Source: Kiloniella litopenaei (GTDB lineage Bacteria > Pseudomonadota > Alphaproteobacteria > Kiloniellales > Kiloniellaceae). Taken from it: DNA of 64,000 nt. The notes under the pieces are model-generated. The model saw only the letters and a program-made list of their open reading frames with translations. It did no database searches and was not told the DNA's origin. Shown here piece by piece: positions 36,371 through 46,089 of the stretch. The position numbers and the translations under genes are program-made. The first letter of the stretch is position 1. Each line of letters opens with the position of its first letter. The stretch is taken from positions 7,501-71,500 of the forward strand of contig NZ_LANI01000009.1 of the NCBI RefSeq assembly GCF_000982415.1. Reading direction: 5' to 3'.

Positions 36371-37561
36371 ATGCAACTTTCCCCCCTTACAAAACGCGTA
36401 ACTGGTGCTGGTGCATCCGCATGGGATTTACATAGTAAGGCTTTGCAAGAAAAGTCCGAGGGTAAAGATGTCATCGTTATGAGCGTCGGCGACCCAGACT
36501 TTTCAACGCCGGAAAAAATTACCGCTGCCGCCAAAGATGCGTTGGATGCTGGTGATACCCATTACACAGAATTAACAGGTAGATACGAATTAAGAGACAT
36601 TCTGGCCAAAAGACATAGCAGGCTTACAAAACAACCGGTAACTGCCGATAATGTCATCGTTTTAGCTGGTGCTCAGTGCGCCCTTTTTACGTCATCTCTG
36701 TGCATCGCGACCCAAGGCGATGAAATTATCGCGCTGGAACCAATGTATATCACTTATGAGGCCAGTATTTGTGTAACGGGCGCGACGATCGTCCCTGTAT
36801 CTCAATTAGCAGAAACAGGTTTCAGACCTGATATCAAGGCAATAGAAGATGCGATCACCCCCAAAACCAAGGCTATTTTCCTAACAACCCCAAATAATCC
36901 AACGGGCGTTGTTATGACACAGACAGAACTTGAAAAAATCGCCCAACTTGCACAAGCGCATAACTTATGGGTAATCGCAGACGAAGTATATTCTGATCTG
37001 ATTTTTGCTGGCGAGCATGTCTCTATCGGCTCGTTACCCGGCATGGCAGAGCGCACAGTTACCATCAGTAGTTTATCCAAATCACACGCAATGACCGGGT
37101 GGCGACTGGGATGGGCAATTGGCCCCCGCCATCTAATTCAAGCGATGGAAAAAATTGCGCTTTGTATGTTGTATGGTTTGCCCGGCTTTTCGCAAGAAGC
37201 TGCCAAGGTCGCTCTAACCGATCTGGCCAATGAACCAAAAAGAATGAAAGAGATCTATCACAAGCGTCGTGATCTGACTTTAAAATCACTGAAACCAGCC
37301 ACAACCCTGTTACCCCACTGCCCGCAGGCGGGAATGTTCTTATTGGTCGATATTCGGTCAACAGGCCTGACCAGCCGAGAATTTGCAGAAAACCTCTATT
37401 CACAAACAGGTGTCTGTGTCTTGGATGCCGAACCTTTCGGCCACAGCGCAAAAGGACACATTCGATTGTCTTTTACCCTGTCAGAAGAACAAATCGTCGA
37501 AGGCTGTCGCCGAATTTGTGAATTTTGCGACAGCCTAAGTCAGCAAAAGACATTCGCATAA
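36371..37561 (+). CDS. aruH: Arginine:pyruvate transaminase
   Basis: A 396-residue fold-type-I PLP aminotransferase. The PLP lysine is in SSLSKSHAMTGWRLGW, the substrate carboxylate Arg in GHIRLSF, and the family Asn in PNNPTG. Stretches such as VLAGAQCALF, EPMYITYEASI, IALCMLYGLPGF and GMFLLVDIRSTGL match what I recall of Pseudomonas AruH. It converts arginine and pyruvate to 2-ketoarginine and alanine. It is followed 31 bases later by aruI, an order that matches the arginine transaminase pathway. Regulated probably by the divergent BetI-like gene. Confidence 0.88.
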   Translation: MQLSPLTKRVTGAGASAWDLHSKALQEKSEGKDVIVMSVGDPDFSTPEKITAAAKDALDAGDTHYTELTGRYELRDILAKRHSRLTKQPVTADNVIVLAGAQCALFTSSLCIATQGDEIIALEPMYITYEASICVTGATIVPVSQLAETGFRPDIKAIEDAITPKTKAIFLTTPNNPTGVVMTQTELEKIAQLAQAHNLWVIADEVYSDLIFAGEHVSIGSLPGMAERTVTISSLSKSHAMTGWRLGWAIGPRHLIQAMEKIALCMLYGLPGFSQEAAKVALTDLANEPKRMKEIYHKRRDLTLKSLKPATTLLPHCPQAGMFLLVDIRSTGLTSREFAENLYSQTGVCVLDAEPFGHSAKGHIRLSFTLSEEQIVEGCRRICEFCDSLSQQKTFA

Positions 37562-37592
37562 TCTTCTCTTGTTTATATAAAGCGAAACCAGC

Positions 37593-39209
37593 ATGATTAC
37601 ACTTGGTGAATATCTCATAAAACTGCTTGAACACTATGAAGTAGATCGGGTTTTTGGCATCCCCGGCGTTCATACAATCGAACTTTATCGTGGCTTGGCA
37701 AACTCTTCAATTACCCATTATACACCGCGCCACGAACAAGGTGCAGGCTTTATGGCAGATGGCTATGCACGAATAAGCGGAAAACCGGGGGTCTGTTTTG
37801 TCATCACAGGTCCAGGACTAACCAACATCTCAACGGCAATGGCACAGGCCTATGCAGATTCAATTCCTATGCTGGTCATTTCAGGTGTTAATAAGACCAA
37901 ACATCTTGGACACGGAAATGGGAACCTGCATGAATTACCCAACCAAAGCGCATTTGCAGAACAGGTTGCATCCTTTAGTTATTCCGTCAGTCACCCAGAT
38001 GATTTGCCACAGGTAATGGCACGGGCATTTTCTGTCTTTTCCAGCGCGCGCCCAAGACCTGTTCATATTGAAATTCCAATCGACCTGATGTCTGCGCCAG
38101 CGGATCATCTTATGCCGATCCCTCCCCTGTCATTTCCACAGGCCCCGGTTCCTGACAAAAACAGCATAAATCAGATCACAAAACTCTGCTTAGCTGCAAA
38201 ATCGCCCCTTCTGATCATTGGCGGAGGCGTTAAGGGAGAAAATAAATCTGCGCAAGAACTTGCCGAAGTTCTGGATTGCCCTGTTGTTATGACCGTCAAT
38301 GCCCGGGGACTAATACCAGATAGTCACCCCCTTGCGATACCAGCCAGCCCATCTCTGGAGGCCACGAGGGCATTAATTAAAAATTCGGATCTGGTGTTGG
38401 CAATAGGTACAGAATTAGGACCAACTGACTTTGACATGTATGAAAATCAAAGTTTTACAATTCCCAACACCTTAATTCGTGTTGATATAGACCCCCTTCA
38501 ATTACATCGAAACGTGCTACCAACCATGGGTATCATTGGTGATGCGGATCGTACCATGAAACAACTTGTTGTTTCTCTGCAAAAAAATGAACAATCAAAT
38601 GTGAATAGAAATGGGGCTGACCGTGCTTTAACAACGAAACAGACTGCATTTAACGAGCTGTCGCAACCGATGCAGGAGCAGGTCAAATTTATTGAAACAA
38701 TTAAATCAGCATTGCCCGGGGTCATTATTGTGGGCGACTCAACACAACCCGTTTATGCAGGGAACCTCTATTATTCACCGGACACCCACAAAGGATGGAT
38801 AAACTCGGCAACAGGTTTCGGCACACTGGGTTATGCTCTTCCCGCATCTATTGGGGCACAACTTGCTGCAACGAAACAACCAGTTGTATGCCTTACCGGG
38901 GACGGCGGCATCCAATTTACACTGGCTGAACTTGGAACGGCTTTGGATGCCAATGCAAACGTCATTATCATTGTCTGGAATAATGATGGATATCAGGAAA
39001 TTAAAAATTTCATGCTGGAAGATGATATTACGCCAGAGGGTGTCACCCCCAGCTCCCCGGACTTCCCTGCAATTGCAAGAGCATACGGTCTTTATGCTGA
39101 ACACCTAGCATCCAAAGAAGAATTGCCGACTGCACTTAAAAGAGCACATTCAGAAAACCGACCGGCGCTTATCCAAATAGAAGAGAATCTATTCACGCCT
39201 GTGGTCTAA
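37593..39209 (+). CDS. aruI: 2-ketoarginine (5-guanidino-2-oxopentanoate) decarboxylase
   Basis: A 538-residue thiamine-diphosphate enzyme of the acetolactate-synthase-like family. The N-terminal domain has the catalytic Glu in TPRHEQGAGFMADGYA. The C-terminal TPP site is LTGDGGIQFTLAELGTALDA followed by WNNDGYQEI. The gene directly follows aruH, so the substrate is very likely 2-ketoarginine, which it would turn into 4-guanidinobutyraldehyde. Alternative family roles (acetolactate synthase, indolepyruvate decarboxylase) are less likely given context. A terminator follows 60 bases downstream. Confidence 0.85.
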   Translation: MITLGEYLIKLLEHYEVDRVFGIPGVHTIELYRGLANSSITHYTPRHEQGAGFMADGYARISGKPGVCFVITGPGLTNISTAMAQAYADSIPMLVISGVNKTKHLGHGNGNLHELPNQSAFAEQVASFSYSVSHPDDLPQVMARAFSVFSSARPRPVHIEIPIDLMSAPADHLMPIPPLSFPQAPVPDKNSINQITKLCLAAKSPLLIIGGGVKGENKSAQELAEVLDCPVVMTVNARGLIPDSHPLAIPASPSLEATRALIKNSDLVLAIGTELGPTDFDMYENQSFTIPNTLIRVDIDPLQLHRNVLPTMGIIGDADRTMKQLVVSLQKNEQSNVNRNGADRALTTKQTAFNELSQPMQEQVKFIETIKSALPGVIIVGDSTQPVYAGNLYYSPDTHKGWINSATGFGTLGYALPASIGAQLAATKQPVVCLTGDGGIQFTLAELGTALDANANVIIIVWNNDGYQEIKNFMLEDDITPEGVTPSSPDFPAIARAYGLYAEHLASKEELPTALKRAHSENRPALIQIEENLFTPVV

Positions 39210-39268
39210 TTTCTTTTCCTGACCCCAGCCACACCGTCCCTGAAGAACGCTAGTAAATTAGAAATAGA

Positions 39269-39294
39269 GGCCTGAATTCAGGTCTTTATTTTTT
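39269..39294 (+). terminator. Rho-independent terminator after aruHI
   Basis: GGCCTG-AATT-CAGGTC hairpin (one G-U pair) followed by TTTATTTTTT. It closes the aruHI transcript and separates it from nosR. Confidence 0.75.
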
Positions 39295-39341
39295 CACCCC
39301 AACGATTGGAACGCTAAAGGAATAATTTTTTTATATCTTTA

Positions 39342-39355
39342 TTGACTTACATCAA
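39342..39355. promoter_or_regulatory. FNR/DNR/NNR-type binding site before nosR
   Basis: TTGAC-TTAC-ATCAA matches the FNR-family consensus TTGAT-N4-ATCAA in nine of ten positions. It lies 75 bases before the chosen nosR ATG, at a spacing suited to activation. This would place the nos genes under low-oxygen and possibly nitric-oxide control by a Crp/FNR-family regulator, none of which is encoded in the window. Confidence 0.75.
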
Positions 39356-39430
39356 AGGCAATTTCGGTAAATGAGCAGATGTTTGTTTCCGTTAGGATTT
39401 TGTCAGTATGTAAGTGAAAGGAGATGCTTC

Positions 39431-41824
39431 ATGCCGAACCAAAAGGCATGGGCAAAAAATGCAACGGAAAAAAGCATCAAAATAACAAAGGCGATTGCTG
39501 CCTGTCATGATGTCTCTGCTGTCTTTATACAAAAGCTCATCTTTATACCGCTTCTAATCGGGCTTTATTTTCTCTTCGCTTTGGCCTCGGCCAATGCTGC
39601 GTCAAACAACTTTGAAAAATACCTTTCCAAGGTTACGCCAAACGAAATATTAGAAGGCGCGACAGAGTTTCGTCTTGTTCCCGGCACGCCGTCTTACGCA
39701 GAAATATTAAAGGGAAGCGAAAAGGTCGGCTACGCCTATCTGAACACTGACTTTGTCAATGCCACCGGTTATTCAGGCAAACCCATTCACGTTATGGTGG
39801 GCCTGACACCAGAAGGTGTGGTCAGCGGCACCAAACTCGTAAAACACAGCGAACCCATCGTTCTTATCGGAATTCCAGAAGAAAAAATTACAAACTTCAT
39901 GTCTGGTTACACCGGGATCGATGCCGTCAGTCGCACAGGGCAAAGCCGAGATACAGGTGAAGTTGACATGATCAGTGGTGCGACTGTCACCATCATGGTT
40001 ATCGAAGATTCAATTTTCCGATCAGCCATTAAATTTGCACGATATCTTGGTATTGCTGGTGTAGAACAAGATCAAGCCTCCGGGCCAACAGAAATAAGAC
40101 ACGTCAACAAAGACATCACAGACGTTACCGATTGGCAAACACTGCTTGGTAATGGTGCCGTCCGTCACCGCGTTATTACACTTGCAGAAATCAATGAAGC
40201 TTTTGAAAATTCCGGCAACAAAAAAGCAGCTGCCCGCCCTGAAAAAGGCGCACCGGATGAAATCTATATAGATCTTTATGTTGCCCCGGTTAGTGTTCCT
40301 GCCATCGGTAGAACGCTTTTGGGTGATGCAGAATACGAACATTTACAGAAACAGTTGGAACCCAACCAGGAAGCGATACTCATTTTCGCCAATGGCCGCT
40401 ATTCATTCAAAGGTTCCGGCTATGTACGTGGCGGCATCTTTGATCGTTTCCAACTCATCCAAGGTGAAAGTTCTGTTCGGTTTAGAGACAAATTTCACAA
40501 ACGTATCGGCGACCTTGGCGCTGAAGGCGCCCCCTATTTCAAGGAAATAGCTCTCTTTCGCATCCCAACAGATGTAGAATTTAATCCAGCAGATAATTTC
40601 CGTATTGAGCTACTTGCCAACCGGGAAATTGCGGCCATTAAAAAGATATTCCTGGCCTTTGAGCTTAATTATGACCTGCCCAATAAATACGTCACAATAG
40701 AAAAAATAGCTCCAACACCCGCTGCAACAAAAAAAGCGCCAGAACAATCCATTGGCCAAGAAGCGTCAGAAGATAGTCATCGCGTTGAGTTATGGAAACG
40801 CATGTGGGATCTGAAAAGACCGGACATCGCAGTTCTAAGTATTGCGATTGCTATACTTACAGTTATTTTCTTTTTCCAGGACTGGCTCGTCAAACGCCCA
40901 AGACTTTTGACATGGACCAGAAATCTATTCCTTGTTTTTACCGTTCTCTTTATCGGGTTTTACGCTCAGGCACAGCTTTCTGTGGTCAACGTCCTCACCT
41001 TCGTGAATGCGCTTTTGACAGATTTCAGCTGGAACTACTTCCTTATGGAACCCATGATCTTCCTGTTGTGGTTGTCAGTTGCTGGCGCCCTGCTCTTTTG
41101 GGGCCGAGGGGCCTATTGTGGCTGGTTATGTCCCTTTGGTGCCTTGCAAGAACTACTCAATCAGGCCGCCAAGTTCTGTAAAGTACCGCAACTAGAGCTG
41201 CCATGGGGGTTACATGAACGCTTGTGGCCATTGAAGTACATCATCTTTCTCGGTCTATTCGGCCTATCCCTCTATTCTTTGCAGGACGCAGAACATTGGG
41301 CAGAAGTTGAGCCTTTTAAAACCTCTATCATTCTGAAGTTTGTGCGTGATTGGCCTTGGGTACTTTATGCCGTCGCTCTATTGGCCGCAGGGCTATTTGT
41401 CGAACGTTTTTATTGTCGTTACATCTGCCCCTTAGGTGCAGCACTCGCCATTCCCGGACGTATGCGTATGTTTGAATGGCTCAAACGTCACCCCAACGAC
41501 TGTGGCAGTCCCTGTCAGACCTGTGCCAAGGAATGTATGGTTCAAGCGATCCATCCCACAGGTGAAATCAATCCAAACGAATGTCTCTACTGTCTGCATT
41601 GCCAGGTTGTTTACCACGATGAGCATCGTTGTCCACCCATGGTACAAAAACGCAAGCGCAGGGAACGCCTTCAGGACCTTCAAAGCAAAAGCGCTGCTGT
41701 TGTTAAAGCAAGCTGCTCTGCGACGGAAATTCCAGATTTCATCGGTGAAGATAAAAACAATCCCGGACCTTCTGCAAAAGTCAGAGGGAAAGGCGCTAGC
41801 CCGGGGAAAGTCACTCCGAGCTAG
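39431..41824 (+). CDS. nosR: NosR, electron-donating regulatory membrane flavoprotein
   Basis: A 797-residue protein needed for transcription and for electron delivery to nitrous oxide reductase. A signal segment (LIFIPLLIGLYFLFALASA) precedes the periplasmic FMN-binding domain with the flavinylation Ser/Thr motif MISGATVT. Several membrane segments follow, with CGWLCPFGALQEL and CRYICPLGAALAI polyferredoxin-like motifs. The C-terminal ferredoxin-like part has CGSPCQTCAKECM and NECLYCLHCQVVY. ATG 39431 has AAGGAG seven bases upstream. Flavinylation by NosX (ApbE) is expected. First gene of nosRZDFYLX. Confidence 0.95.
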   Translation: MPNQKAWAKNATEKSIKITKAIAACHDVSAVFIQKLIFIPLLIGLYFLFALASANAASNNFEKYLSKVTPNEILEGATEFRLVPGTPSYAEILKGSEKVGYAYLNTDFVNATGYSGKPIHVMVGLTPEGVVSGTKLVKHSEPIVLIGIPEEKITNFMSGYTGIDAVSRTGQSRDTGEVDMISGATVTIMVIEDSIFRSAIKFARYLGIAGVEQDQASGPTEIRHVNKDITDVTDWQTLLGNGAVRHRVITLAEINEAFENSGNKKAAARPEKGAPDEIYIDLYVAPVSVPAIGRTLLGDAEYEHLQKQLEPNQEAILIFANGRYSFKGSGYVRGGIFDRFQLIQGESSVRFRDKFHKRIGDLGAEGAPYFKEIALFRIPTDVEFNPADNFRIELLANREIAAIKKIFLAFELNYDLPNKYVTIEKIAPTPAATKKAPEQSIGQEASEDSHRVELWKRMWDLKRPDIAVLSIAIAILTVIFFFQDWLVKRPRLLTWTRNLFLVFTVLFIGFYAQAQLSVVNVLTFVNALLTDFSWNYFLMEPMIFLLWLSVAGALLFWGRGAYCGWLCPFGALQELLNQAAKFCKVPQLELPWGLHERLWPLKYIIFLGLFGLSLYSLQDAEHWAEVEPFKTSIILKFVRDWPWVLYAVALLAAGLFVERFYCRYICPLGAALAIPGRMRMFEWLKRHPNDCGSPCQTCAKECMVQAIHPTGEINPNECLYCLHCQVVYHDEHRCPPMVQKRKRRERLQDLQSKSAAVVKASCSATEIPDFIGEDKNNPGPSAKVRGKGASPGKVTPS

Positions 41825-41831
41825 CAAAACC

Positions 41832-41893
41832 GTCGCCCTAAGGGCGACAGCACGCCCAGCCTGTTGAATGGTGAGACAAGCGACAGGTTGGGC
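41832..41893 (+). promoter_or_regulatory. Two hairpins in the nosR-nosZ intergenic region
   Basis: Hairpin 1 is GTCGCCCT-A-AGGGCGAC (41832-41848). Hairpin 2 pairs GCCCAGCCTGT (41854-41864) with ACAGGTTGGGC (41883-41893), 11 pairs with one G-U. They fill the 89-base gap just before the nosZ ribosome site AGAGGAG. They may protect the 5' end of nosZ mRNA or weaken read-through; no T-run follows. The role is inference. Confidence 0.6.
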
Positions 41894-41913
41894 ACTTAAA
41901 GAGGAGCATATAA

Positions 41914-43815
41914 ATGTCAAAAGATAAAGGTCTGTCCAGACGTGATCTGCTTGGGGGTTCAGCTAAACTAGCGACTATCGCTGGTGTGGGTGCTGCCTCT
42001 GGTATTGCTGGATTAGGGGGTGTTTCAACAGCATCTGCCGCTGGTGCAAATAATCCTGCTACTGTTGAGCCGGGTCAGTTGGACGAATATTACGGTTTCT
42101 GGTCATCAGGACAAGCGGGTGAATTGCGTATTCTTGGTTTGCCTTCTATGCGCGAGCTTATGCGCGTCCCTGTTTTTAACAGATGTTCCGCGACTGGTTG
42201 GGGGCAAACCAACGAAAGTAAGAAAATTCTTACCGAAAACCTGTTGCCACAAACCAAGAAGTTTCTTGAAACACGTGGTGGCGACTATATGAACGGTGAT
42301 TTGCATCACCCCCATATGTCCTTTACCGAAGGTGCCTATGATGGGCGCTATCTCTTCATGAATGACAAGGCAAACACCCGTGTTGCCCGTGTTCGCTGTG
42401 ACATCATGAAAGTTGATAAAATTATCGAAATTCCGAATGCATCCGACATTCACGGTCTGCGTCCACAAAGATACCCACGTACTGGCTATATCTTTGCCAA
42501 TGGCGAACACCGCGTTCCTTTGCCAAACGATGGTTCTGTTCTGGATGATCCAAGTAAATACTTTGCCGTGTTTTCTGCCATTGACGGCGATACCATGGAA
42601 GTTAAGTGGCAGGTTAAAGTCAGTGGTAACCTGGATAACGTCGATGCAGATTATCAGGGTAAATATGCGATATCTTCTTCCTACAACTCTGAAGAAGGTG
42701 TCAATCTGGCTGAGATGACATCATCAGAACAGGATCATGTCGTTGTTTTCAATATCAAGCGTATTGAAGAAGCCGTTGCCAAGGGTGAATACGAAGTATT
42801 TGATGGCGGTGTTCCCGTTGTTGATGGAACCAAAGGTTCTCCATTAACGACATATATTCCAATTTCCAACAGCCCACACGGCGTGAATGCTGCACCGGAT
42901 AAACGCCATATTGTTGTGAACGGTAAACTATCACCAACAGCATCTGTTATTGATGTTGAACGTTTGGATGATGTGTTTGACGGCAAGATCAAACCTCGTG
43001 ATGCAATTGTTGCTGAACCTCAGCTTGGCCTTGGCCCTCTTCACACTGCCTTTGATGGTCGTGGCAACGCCTATACCACCCTCTTCCTGGATAGCCAGGT
43101 TGTTAAGTGGGATATTGAAAAAGCTATTCGCGCCTACAAAGGTGAAGATATCGATCCGATTATTCAAAAGATTGATGTTCATTACCAGCCTGGGCACAAC
43201 CATACGTCTATGGGGGAAAGCTCTGGAGCCGACGGTAAGTGGCTGATATCTATGAATAAATTCTCCAAAGATCGCTATATCAATGTTGGACCACTTAAAC
43301 CAGAGAACGAACAGCTGATTGATATTTCTGGCGATGAGATGAAAATTGTCCATGATGGTCCGACCTTTGCCGAACCACATGACTGTATCATCGTTCACAG
43401 ATCAGTTGTTAATCCGGTTCATGTTTATGATCGCAACGACCCGACTTTTGCCGATACCATTGCAATGGCAAAAGCAGACGGCATCGATCTGGAAGACTGT
43501 CAGGATGTTATCAGAGACGGTAATAAAGTTCGGGTTTACATGAATTCTGTTGCACCAGAATTCAGTCTGGAAAAATTCACTGTCAAACAAGGTGACGAAG
43601 TCACCGTCGTGATTACAAACCTTGATGATGTTGAAGATCTGACCCACGGATTTACCTTGGCGAACTATGGTGTTTGTTTCGAAGTAAGCCCTCAACAAAC
43701 GGCTTCCGTAACCTTCATTGCAGATCGTCCTGGTGTTCACTGGTTCTACTGTCAGTGGTTCTGTCACGCGCTTCATATGGAAATGCGTGGCCGCATGCTG
43801 GTTGAACCAGCTTAA
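41914..43815 (+). CDS. nosZ: Nitrous-oxide reductase, clade I
   Basis: A 633-residue periplasmic copper enzyme that reduces N2O to N2. The Tat signal is [18 protein letters not shown], marking clade I. The seven-bladed propeller holds CuZ ligands, including His131, His132 and His134 in [10 protein letters not shown]. The C-terminal cupredoxin domain has the CuA motif [14 protein letters not shown], with Cys613, Cys617, His621 and Met624, and an upstream His in DLTHGFTL. A good AGAGGAG site precedes the ATG. The full set of ligand residues suggests an active enzyme. Copper supply is by the downstream nosDFYL genes. Confidence 0.97.
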   Translation: MSKDKGLSRRDLLGGSAKLATIAGVGAASGIAGLGGVSTASAAGANNPATVEPGQLDEYYGFWSSGQAGELRILGLPSMRELMRVPVFNRCSATGWGQTNESKKILTENLLPQTKKFLETRGGDYMNGDLHHPHMSFTEGAYDGRYLFMNDKANTRVARVRCDIMKVDKIIEIPNASDIHGLRPQRYPRTGYIFANGEHRVPLPNDGSVLDDPSKYFAVFSAIDGDTMEVKWQVKVSGNLDNVDADYQGKYAISSSYNSEEGVNLAEMTSSEQDHVVVFNIKRIEEAVAKGEYEVFDGGVPVVDGTKGSPLTTYIPISNSPHGVNAAPDKRHIVVNGKLSPTASVIDVERLDDVFDGKIKPRDAIVAEPQLGLGPLHTAFDGRGNAYTTLFLDSQVVKWDIEKAIRAYKGEDIDPIIQKIDVHYQPGHNHTSMGESSGADGKWLISMNKFSKDRYINVGPLKPENEQLIDISGDEMKIVHDGPTFAEPHDCIIVHRSVVNPVHVYDRNDPTFADTIAMAKADGIDLEDCQDVIRDGNKVRVYMNSVAPEFSLEKFTVKQGDEVTVVITNLDDVEDLTHGFTLANYGVCFEVSPQQTASVTFIADRPGVHWFYCQWFCHALHMEMRGRMLVEPA

Positions 43816-43833
43816 GAGAAGTTGAGTAGATCG

Positions 43834-45168
43834 ATGGCTTGGTTTTCCAATAAACTGACAATAAAACAGTATGTTTTGACGTTCCTTTTAAACACCATCG
43901 TCTTAATGACGATGTTTGAAAGCCAAGCCGTCGTTTTACAGGTAACACCTGAAACGCTAACAAACTCTCTTGCCAAGGCACAGGATGGTGATGTTCTGTT
44001 ATTGAACAAGGGTACCTACACTGGTCCAATAGTGATCGAAAAATCACTGACACTTAAAGGTCAGAAAGGTGCCGTCATTGATGGTAGAGGCATCGGCAAC
44101 ACCATTGAAATTTTGGCACCTGATAGTGGTGTAGCAGGTTTAAAGATCATCAACTCCGGACAGGATCTTTCAAAACAGAACAGTGGCGTTTTTGTTAATA
44201 AAACAGCCCATAACACAGTTGTCGAAAACAACATTATACAAAATAACCTGATCGGGGTTTATCTGTGGGGTCCCAAGAATGCCGTCGTCAGGAACAATCG
44301 TATTGACGGCTTGCAAGTACTTCAGGTCAATGACCGTGGAAATGGCGTTCAACTGTGGAATACTCCCGGATCAATTGTCGAAGGCAATACCATTCGTTTT
44401 GGCCGGGATGGTATCTTTACCACAACCAGTAAAAAAAATATTTTCCGAAACAATGTTTTTGAAAAGACACGTTTTGCCATCCACTACATGTATACAAACA
44501 ACAGTGAAGTCAGTGGCAATGTTTCCCACGGGAATGATGTCGGTTATGCCCTGATGTTTTCCAAAAAGCTAAAGATAACCAACAACCAATCGATCAATGA
44601 TAAAGAACACGGCTTTGCGCTTAACTATGCGAACTCGTCTCTTTTCAAAGGAAATCTGGTCGAGAATGGCGGCGTCAAATGCGTGTTCATATATAACTCT
44701 AACAAAAACCGTTTTGTGCGGAACCACTTTGAAGGATGTCAAATTGGTATCCACTTCACCGCAGGATCAGAAAAAAATACCGTAAGCGAAAATGCCTTTA
44801 TCGGTAATCAGCATCAAGTCAAATACGTTGGCACTCGTCATCTGGACTGGTCCGAGAACAATCGTGGTAATTATTGGAGCGATAACCCCGCTTTTGATCT
44901 GAACGGTGATAATATTGCTGATAGCGTTTACCGCCCGAATGATATTCTGGATCAAGTCATCTGGGCCTACCCCGCAGCCAAGCTGCTGATTAACTCACCA
45001 GCCATGGAAATTCTGCGTTGGTCACAATCCCAGTTTCCTTCACTACAGCCCGGCGGTGTGTTCGATAGCGCCCCCCTGATGACCCCGCCACAAATCGACC
45101 GTCTTTCATTGATTTCAGATATATCTAGTTCTGATACAACAAACCCAGACATGGTGATAAATCCATGA
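43834..45168 (+). CDS. nosD: NosD, periplasmic copper-insertion protein
   Basis: A 444-residue right-handed beta-helix protein, exported by an N-terminal signal (YVLTFLLNTIVLMTMFESQA). Repeats of the type NTVVENNIIQNNLIGVYLWG and VEGNTIRFGRDGIF are the CASH/NosD beta-helix units. With NosF and NosY it makes the copper-delivery complex for the CuZ site. ATG 43834 preferred over the TTG at 43822. Its stop overlaps the nosF start (ATGA at 45165-45168). Confidence 0.93.
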   Translation: MAWFSNKLTIKQYVLTFLLNTIVLMTMFESQAVVLQVTPETLTNSLAKAQDGDVLLLNKGTYTGPIVIEKSLTLKGQKGAVIDGRGIGNTIEILAPDSGVAGLKIINSGQDLSKQNSGVFVNKTAHNTVVENNIIQNNLIGVYLWGPKNAVVRNNRIDGLQVLQVNDRGNGVQLWNTPGSIVEGNTIRFGRDGIFTTTSKKNIFRNNVFEKTRFAIHYMYTNNSEVSGNVSHGNDVGYALMFSKKLKITNNQSINDKEHGFALNYANSSLFKGNLVENGGVKCVFIYNSNKNRFVRNHFEGCQIGIHFTAGSEKNTVSENAFIGNQHQVKYVGTRHLDWSENNRGNYWSDNPAFDLNGDNIADSVYRPNDILDQVIWAYPAAKLLINSPAMEILRWSQSQFPSLQPGGVFDSAPLMTPPQIDRLSLISDISSSDTTNPDMVINP

Positions 45169-46088
45169 TTAAAAATAGCATTATTTTAAAAAATGTCAGT
45201 AAACACTACCCATCCCACCCAGCCGTAACAGATGTTAACTTCACGGTCCCCGAGGGCTGTCTTATGGCTCTGGTTGGTCATAATGGCGCGGGTAAAACCA
45301 CATTGATGAAATTAATCCTGGGTTTGATTCAACCTACCACAGGATCACTCTCTATTCTTGGTCACGACCCAAAAGATAAAAGTTCTTTTCACTACCGCAA
45401 TGCCATTGGTTTTTTACCCGAAAACGTTGCCTTTGATGCCAATATGACAGGCAAGGAACTGATTACATTTTACGCAAACCTGAAAAGAGAAACCAAATCG
45501 AGAAGCCTAGAGCTAATGGATATGGTTGGTTTATCAGCAGCCCTTGATCGACGCTATAAAACCTATTCCAAGGGTATGAAACAACGCTTGGGACTAGCGC
45601 AGGCACTATTAGGAAAACCACGTTTGCTTTTGCTTGACGAGCCGACATCCGGGCTTGATCCAGCAGCCAGACAGCACTTTTACGATATAATCCGCGATCT
45701 AAGAAAAGACGGTGTCACGATCCTGCTCTGCTCTCATGTTTTGACCGAGCTAGAAGCTCAGACAGACGCTGTAACCGTTATGAACTCTGGCAGAGTTGTC
45801 GCCTCTGGATCATTGGATGACCTTCGTAGCCAAGCCGGATTGCCCCTTAGCCTTCGGATAACAGTTCAAGAAGGCATGACCGAAAAAATTGCCCAGCCAC
45901 TTCAAAATCAGAACGCAACGATAACCCATATGAACGGTAAATATCTGGAAATTGAATGCGCCCCAAGCTCAAAGATGACTATGCTTCGCCATCTGGGGGA
46001 ACTCGGGTCTATTGTCGAAGACATCGAACTTCAAAACACGTCCCTTGACCAGCTCTATGCAGTCTTCAGTGATCAGAGAGGGCAATGA
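45165..46088 (+). CDS. nosF: NosF, ATPase of the copper-assembly ABC complex
   Basis: A 307-residue ABC ATPase. Walker A is VGHNGAGKTTLMKLI, the signature is YSKGMKQRLGLAQAL and Walker B is LLLLDEPTSGLDP, with the switch His in LCSHVLTE. It powers the NosDFY complex. Coupled to nosD by ATGA overlap and followed by nosY after one base. Confidence 0.95.
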   Translation: MIKNSIILKNVSKHYPSHPAVTDVNFTVPEGCLMALVGHNGAGKTTLMKLILGLIQPTTGSLSILGHDPKDKSSFHYRNAIGFLPENVAFDANMTGKELITFYANLKRETKSRSLELMDMVGLSAALDRRYKTYSKGMKQRLGLAQALLGKPRLLLLDEPTSGLDPAARQHFYDIIRDLRKDGVTILLCSHVLTELEAQTDAVTVMNSGRVVASGSLDDLRSQAGLPLSLRITVQEGMTEKIAQPLQNQNATITHMNGKYLEIECAPSSKMTMLRHLGELGSIVEDIELQNTSLDQLYAVFSDQRGQ

Positions 46089-46089
46089 C

